Below are positions 61,948-64,000 of a DNA stretch of 64,000 nt, in pieces. A model generated the notes under the pieces. The model ran no database searches. It saw only the letters and a list, made by a program, of their open reading frames with translations, and was not told where the DNA came from. The stretch lies in assembly GCF_000689395.1 (NCBI RefSeq), contig NZ_HG966617.1:2540221-2604220 (forward strand), in the 5' to 3' direction. Within the stretch, counting starts at the first letter, position 1. Every line of letters starts with the position of its first letter. The stretch comes from Candidatus Phaeomarinobacter ectocarpi (GTDB lineage Bacteria; Pseudomonadota; Alphaproteobacteria; CGMCC-115125). The position numbers were made by a program, and so were the translations under genes.

Positions 61948-63870
61948 TTAAACGCCAAATTTGGCTTCCACGTAGTCCACCAACTGTTGAACGCAGTCTT
62001 CAATATCACAGGTTGACGTGTCGACCGTCAGTTGAGGCGCGTCCGGAGCTTCGTAAGGCGCAGAAACACCGGTGAACTCCTTGATCTCACCGGTGCGGGC
62101 CTTCTTGTAAAGACCCTTGGGATCACGTTCCTCACAGGTCTCAAGATCCGCGGCCACATACACTTCATGGAAGTGCTCGCCGGCTGCCTCACGTGCCCTG
62201 TCCCGGTCAGACCGGTAGGGAGAAATAAACGACGTGATGGCAATGGCACCGGACTGAGCAAACAGCGCTGACACTTCACCAACGCGGCGAATATTCTCTG
62301 CCCGGTCCTCAGGTGAGAACCCGAGATTGGCATTGAGGCCATGGCGCACATTGTCGCCGTCCAGCACGAAAGCATTCATACCTTTTTCAAACAGCCGCTT
62401 TTCAAGCTCAACGGCCAGTGTGGACTTGCCGGCACCCGAAAGCCCCGTCAACCAAAGCACGCCGCCCTTGTGGCCATTGCGCACAGCACGCGCGTCAAGC
62501 GTAATCCCGTGCTCCACCTTTGTGATGTTGGTGGACTTCTGGGTAATCAGGTCGCGCTGGTCCGCATACCCCTCCATGGAAATGATGCCGCCGCCGGAAA
62601 TGTCATAGCCATCAATCAGCACAAAGCGGCCGGTGCGGGGGCTGTCCACAAAGCTGTCCAGCGCCAGCATGCGCTTGGAGCGCAACACGATCTCAGCCAC
62701 CTGGTTGCGCTCAACCTGACCCGCATCCGTTGCGGAAAGGTCGGTCGTATCAATGATGCGCTCAATCTCCTGCACCTGAACACGTGCTTCAAACGTATTG
62801 AGCTTGATCTTGTAGGTTTTGCCCACGGTGAGCGGCTCTTTGCCAAGCCAGAAAAGCCGTGCACGGAATACATCCGTTTCGATCGGCGCCTCTTCCACAT
62901 GGCTGGCCATGTCGCCACGCTCGACAAAAATCTGCTCGTCCAGCGTCACGCCAATGCTTTCGCCTGCTTGTGCAGTTTGCGGGTTTTCAAATTCCCCTTT
63001 GGACGACCAGCCTTCAATGCTCGCCACCTTGGCTCTCTTGTTTGAGGGCGAGAACACAAGTGTATCGCCTACATTCAAGGAACCGGCTTCAAGACGCCCG
63101 GCGATGATGCGGCGCGTATCAAACTTGTACACATCCTGGATCGGGAACCGCAGCGCCTGATCAACAGTCGGGGCCGACGGCAGGAAGCTGTCCAGCGCCT
63201 TCACAACTGTTGGGCCTTTGTACCAGGCCATATTGGTGGATTGCTCAGCGATGTTGTCGCCTTCGCGCGCCGACACCGGAATAACAAATGTAGGCGTCAC
63301 ACCAATGGAAGTGAGGTAATCGCGGTATTCTTCCTCAATGAGGTTGAACTGTTCCTGCTCATAATCAACCATGTCCATCTTGTTGACGGCCACAGCCACC
63401 TGACGGATGCCCATGAGATGCAGCAGATAGCCATGACGACGTGACTGCTCACGTACGCCTTCGGCTGCATCAATGATCAGCAAGGCTGCATCGGACTGGG
63501 CCGCACCGGTGATCATGTTCTTCAGGAATTCTTTGTGGCCCGGCGCATCAATGATCGTGTAGTCGCGCTGATCCGTCTTGAACCAGATCTGCGACGTATC
63601 AATGGTGATGCCCTGGTCACGCTCGGCCTGCATGGCGTCCATCAGGAACGCCCACTCAAACGGCATGCCGCGACGCTCGCACATGGCCTGAATGGCCTCA
63701 TACTTGCCTTCGGGCAGCGAACCCGTGTCATGAAAGAGACGGCCGACGAGTGTCGACTTGCCGTGGTCCACATGGCCCACGATCACGATGCGCAAGAGAT
63801 CGCGCACACGCTGGGCAAGAGCCGCATCATCGGTATTCACGGCAGCAAGATTGACTGATGTTTTGGTCAT
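61948..63870 (-). CDS. cysN/C: Bifunctional sulfate adenylyltransferase subunit 1 / adenylylsulfate kinase
   Basis: Fusion of CysN and CysC, as in rhizobial NodQ. GTPase part: [10 protein letters not shown] (about residue 32), [12 protein letters not shown], with the beta-barrel domains after ~240. From about residue 470 the APS kinase domain has [30 protein letters not shown] and [13 protein letters not shown], and ends near [15 protein letters not shown]. CysD and CysN make APS; CysC phosphorylates it to PAPS, the sulfate donor. 640 residues is normal. It follows cysD by 15 bp on the minus strand. It links the window edge to the sulfotransferase at 29321. Confidence 0.96.
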   Translation of the reverse strand: MTKTSVNLAAVNTDDAALAQRVRDLLRIVIVGHVDHGKSTLVGRLFHDTGSLPEGKYEAIQAMCERRGMPFEWAFLMDAMQAERDQGITIDTSQIWFKTDQRDYTIIDAPGHKEFLKNMITGAAQSDAALLIIDAAEGVREQSRRHGYLLHLMGIRQVAVAVNKMDMVDYEQEQFNLIEEEYRDYLTSIGVTPTFVIPVSAREGDNIAEQSTNMAWYKGPTVVKALDSFLPSAPTVDQALRFPIQDVYKFDTRRIIAGRLEAGSLNVGDTLVFSPSNKRAKVASIEGWSSKGEFENPQTAQAGESIGVTLDEQIFVERGDMASHVEEAPIETDVFRARLFWLGKEPLTVGKTYKIKLNTFEARVQVQEIERIIDTTDLSATDAGQVERNQVAEIVLRSKRMLALDSFVDSPRTGRFVLIDGYDISGGGIISMEGYADQRDLITQKSTNITKVEHGITLDARAVRNGHKGGVLWLTGLSGAGKSTLAVELEKRLFEKGMNAFVLDGDNVRHGLNANLGFSPEDRAENIRRVGEVSALFAQSGAIAITSFISPYRSDRDRAREAAGEHFHEVYVAADLETCEERDPKGLYKKARTGEIKEFTGVSAPYEAPDAPQLTVDTSTCDIEDCVQQLVDYVEAKFGV

Positions 63871-63885
63871 GATTTCTGCTCCCGC

Positions 63886-64000
63886 CTACATGTAGCCATC
63901 GGCACGAAGGCGCTCGAAAGCATCCTCCGAGTCATGGTCCATGGCGCGACCAGCGCGCTCTTCGGTCTTGATGGTTTCAAGCTCGGCAATGATTTCTTCG
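63886..64000 (-). CDS. cysD: Sulfate adenylyltransferase subunit 2, C-terminal fragment
   Basis: The last 37 codons, ending at TAG (63886-63888), translate to a tail with TEERAGRAMDHDSEDAFERL and RADGYM. This matches the E-R-x-G-R-x-x-D-H-D ending of CysD, the ATP-sulfurylase catalytic subunit. The rest of the gene lies beyond the window. The 15-bp spacing to cysN/C supports a cysDN operon. Confidence 0.85.
   Translation of the reverse strand, partial: EEIIAELETIKTEERAGRAMDHDSEDAFERLRADGYM

Noticed and set aside
62341-63045. 234-codon + frame
   Set aside because: Antisense to cysN/C, whose identity is certain.
1-64000. CRISPR arrays, tRNA or rRNA genes, intact IS elements
   Set aside because: No regularly spaced repeats, cloverleaf-like stretches with CCA ends, or transposase frames were seen by eye. 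A tRNAscan and IS search would confirm this.

Overview
The window is GC-rich, densely coded DNA that looks alphaproteobacterial. The evidence for that is a fused FadJ-type beta-oxidation protein, CysN-CysC, an ExoY-type sugar transferase, a DUF5681/ParB-methyltransferase pair, and the overall gene style. A marine or surface-dwelling member of the Hyphomicrobiales/Parvibaculales is my guess; no rRNA or other phylogenetic marker is present. I see no tRNA, rRNA, CRISPR array or intact insertion sequence.

Layout. (1) 1-3054: two tandem autotransporter-type beta-barrel proteins, the first cut by the window edge. (2) 3058-8381: housekeeping genes: MoxR ATPase, FadJ, a GST and a lytic transglycosylase. 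(3) 8615-15282: nucleotide-sugar supply (galU, UDP-glucose dehydrogenase, manC), an ExoY-like initiating transferase, an orphan MlaC and an LhgO-like oxidase. (4) About 15.5-21.6 kb: an accessory island with DUF5681, a ParB-like/DNA methyltransferase fusion, an XRE regulator, an SMP-30 protein, Gp157 and a Rad52-DUF968 fusion, followed by a possible remnant of an O-antigen ligase. (5) 22.2-61.5 kb: one very large polysaccharide locus. (6) 61.9-64.0 kb: cysN/C and the end of cysD.

The polysaccharide locus holds the following. Supply: UXS, a plant-like GDP-mannose 3,5-epimerase, two GalE-type epimerases and Gmd. Assembly: eight glycosyltransferases, two initiating sugar-phosphate transferases (one at 13.4 kb), one Wzx flippase and two Wzy/ligase-like membrane proteins. 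Export: a Wzc-like tyrosine kinase, a short OPX protein and an outer-membrane barrel. Decoration: eight methyltransferases (four FkbM), a sulfotransferase, a NodU-type carbamoyltransferase, a PaaK/CapK-like adenylate-forming enzyme and an OafA-like acyltransferase. Many genes overlap by 4 bp (ATGA or GTGA), so they are probably translated as coupled operons. CysNC could supply PAPS to the sulfotransferase, which suggests a sulfated and heavily methylated extracellular polysaccharide.

The most notable regulatory signal is a tandem pair of perfect sigma-54 (-24/-12) elements upstream of the WcaJ-like transferase at 43131. A one-mismatch version lies before the ExoY-like gene at 13363. Together they suggest RpoN control of polysaccharide initiation.
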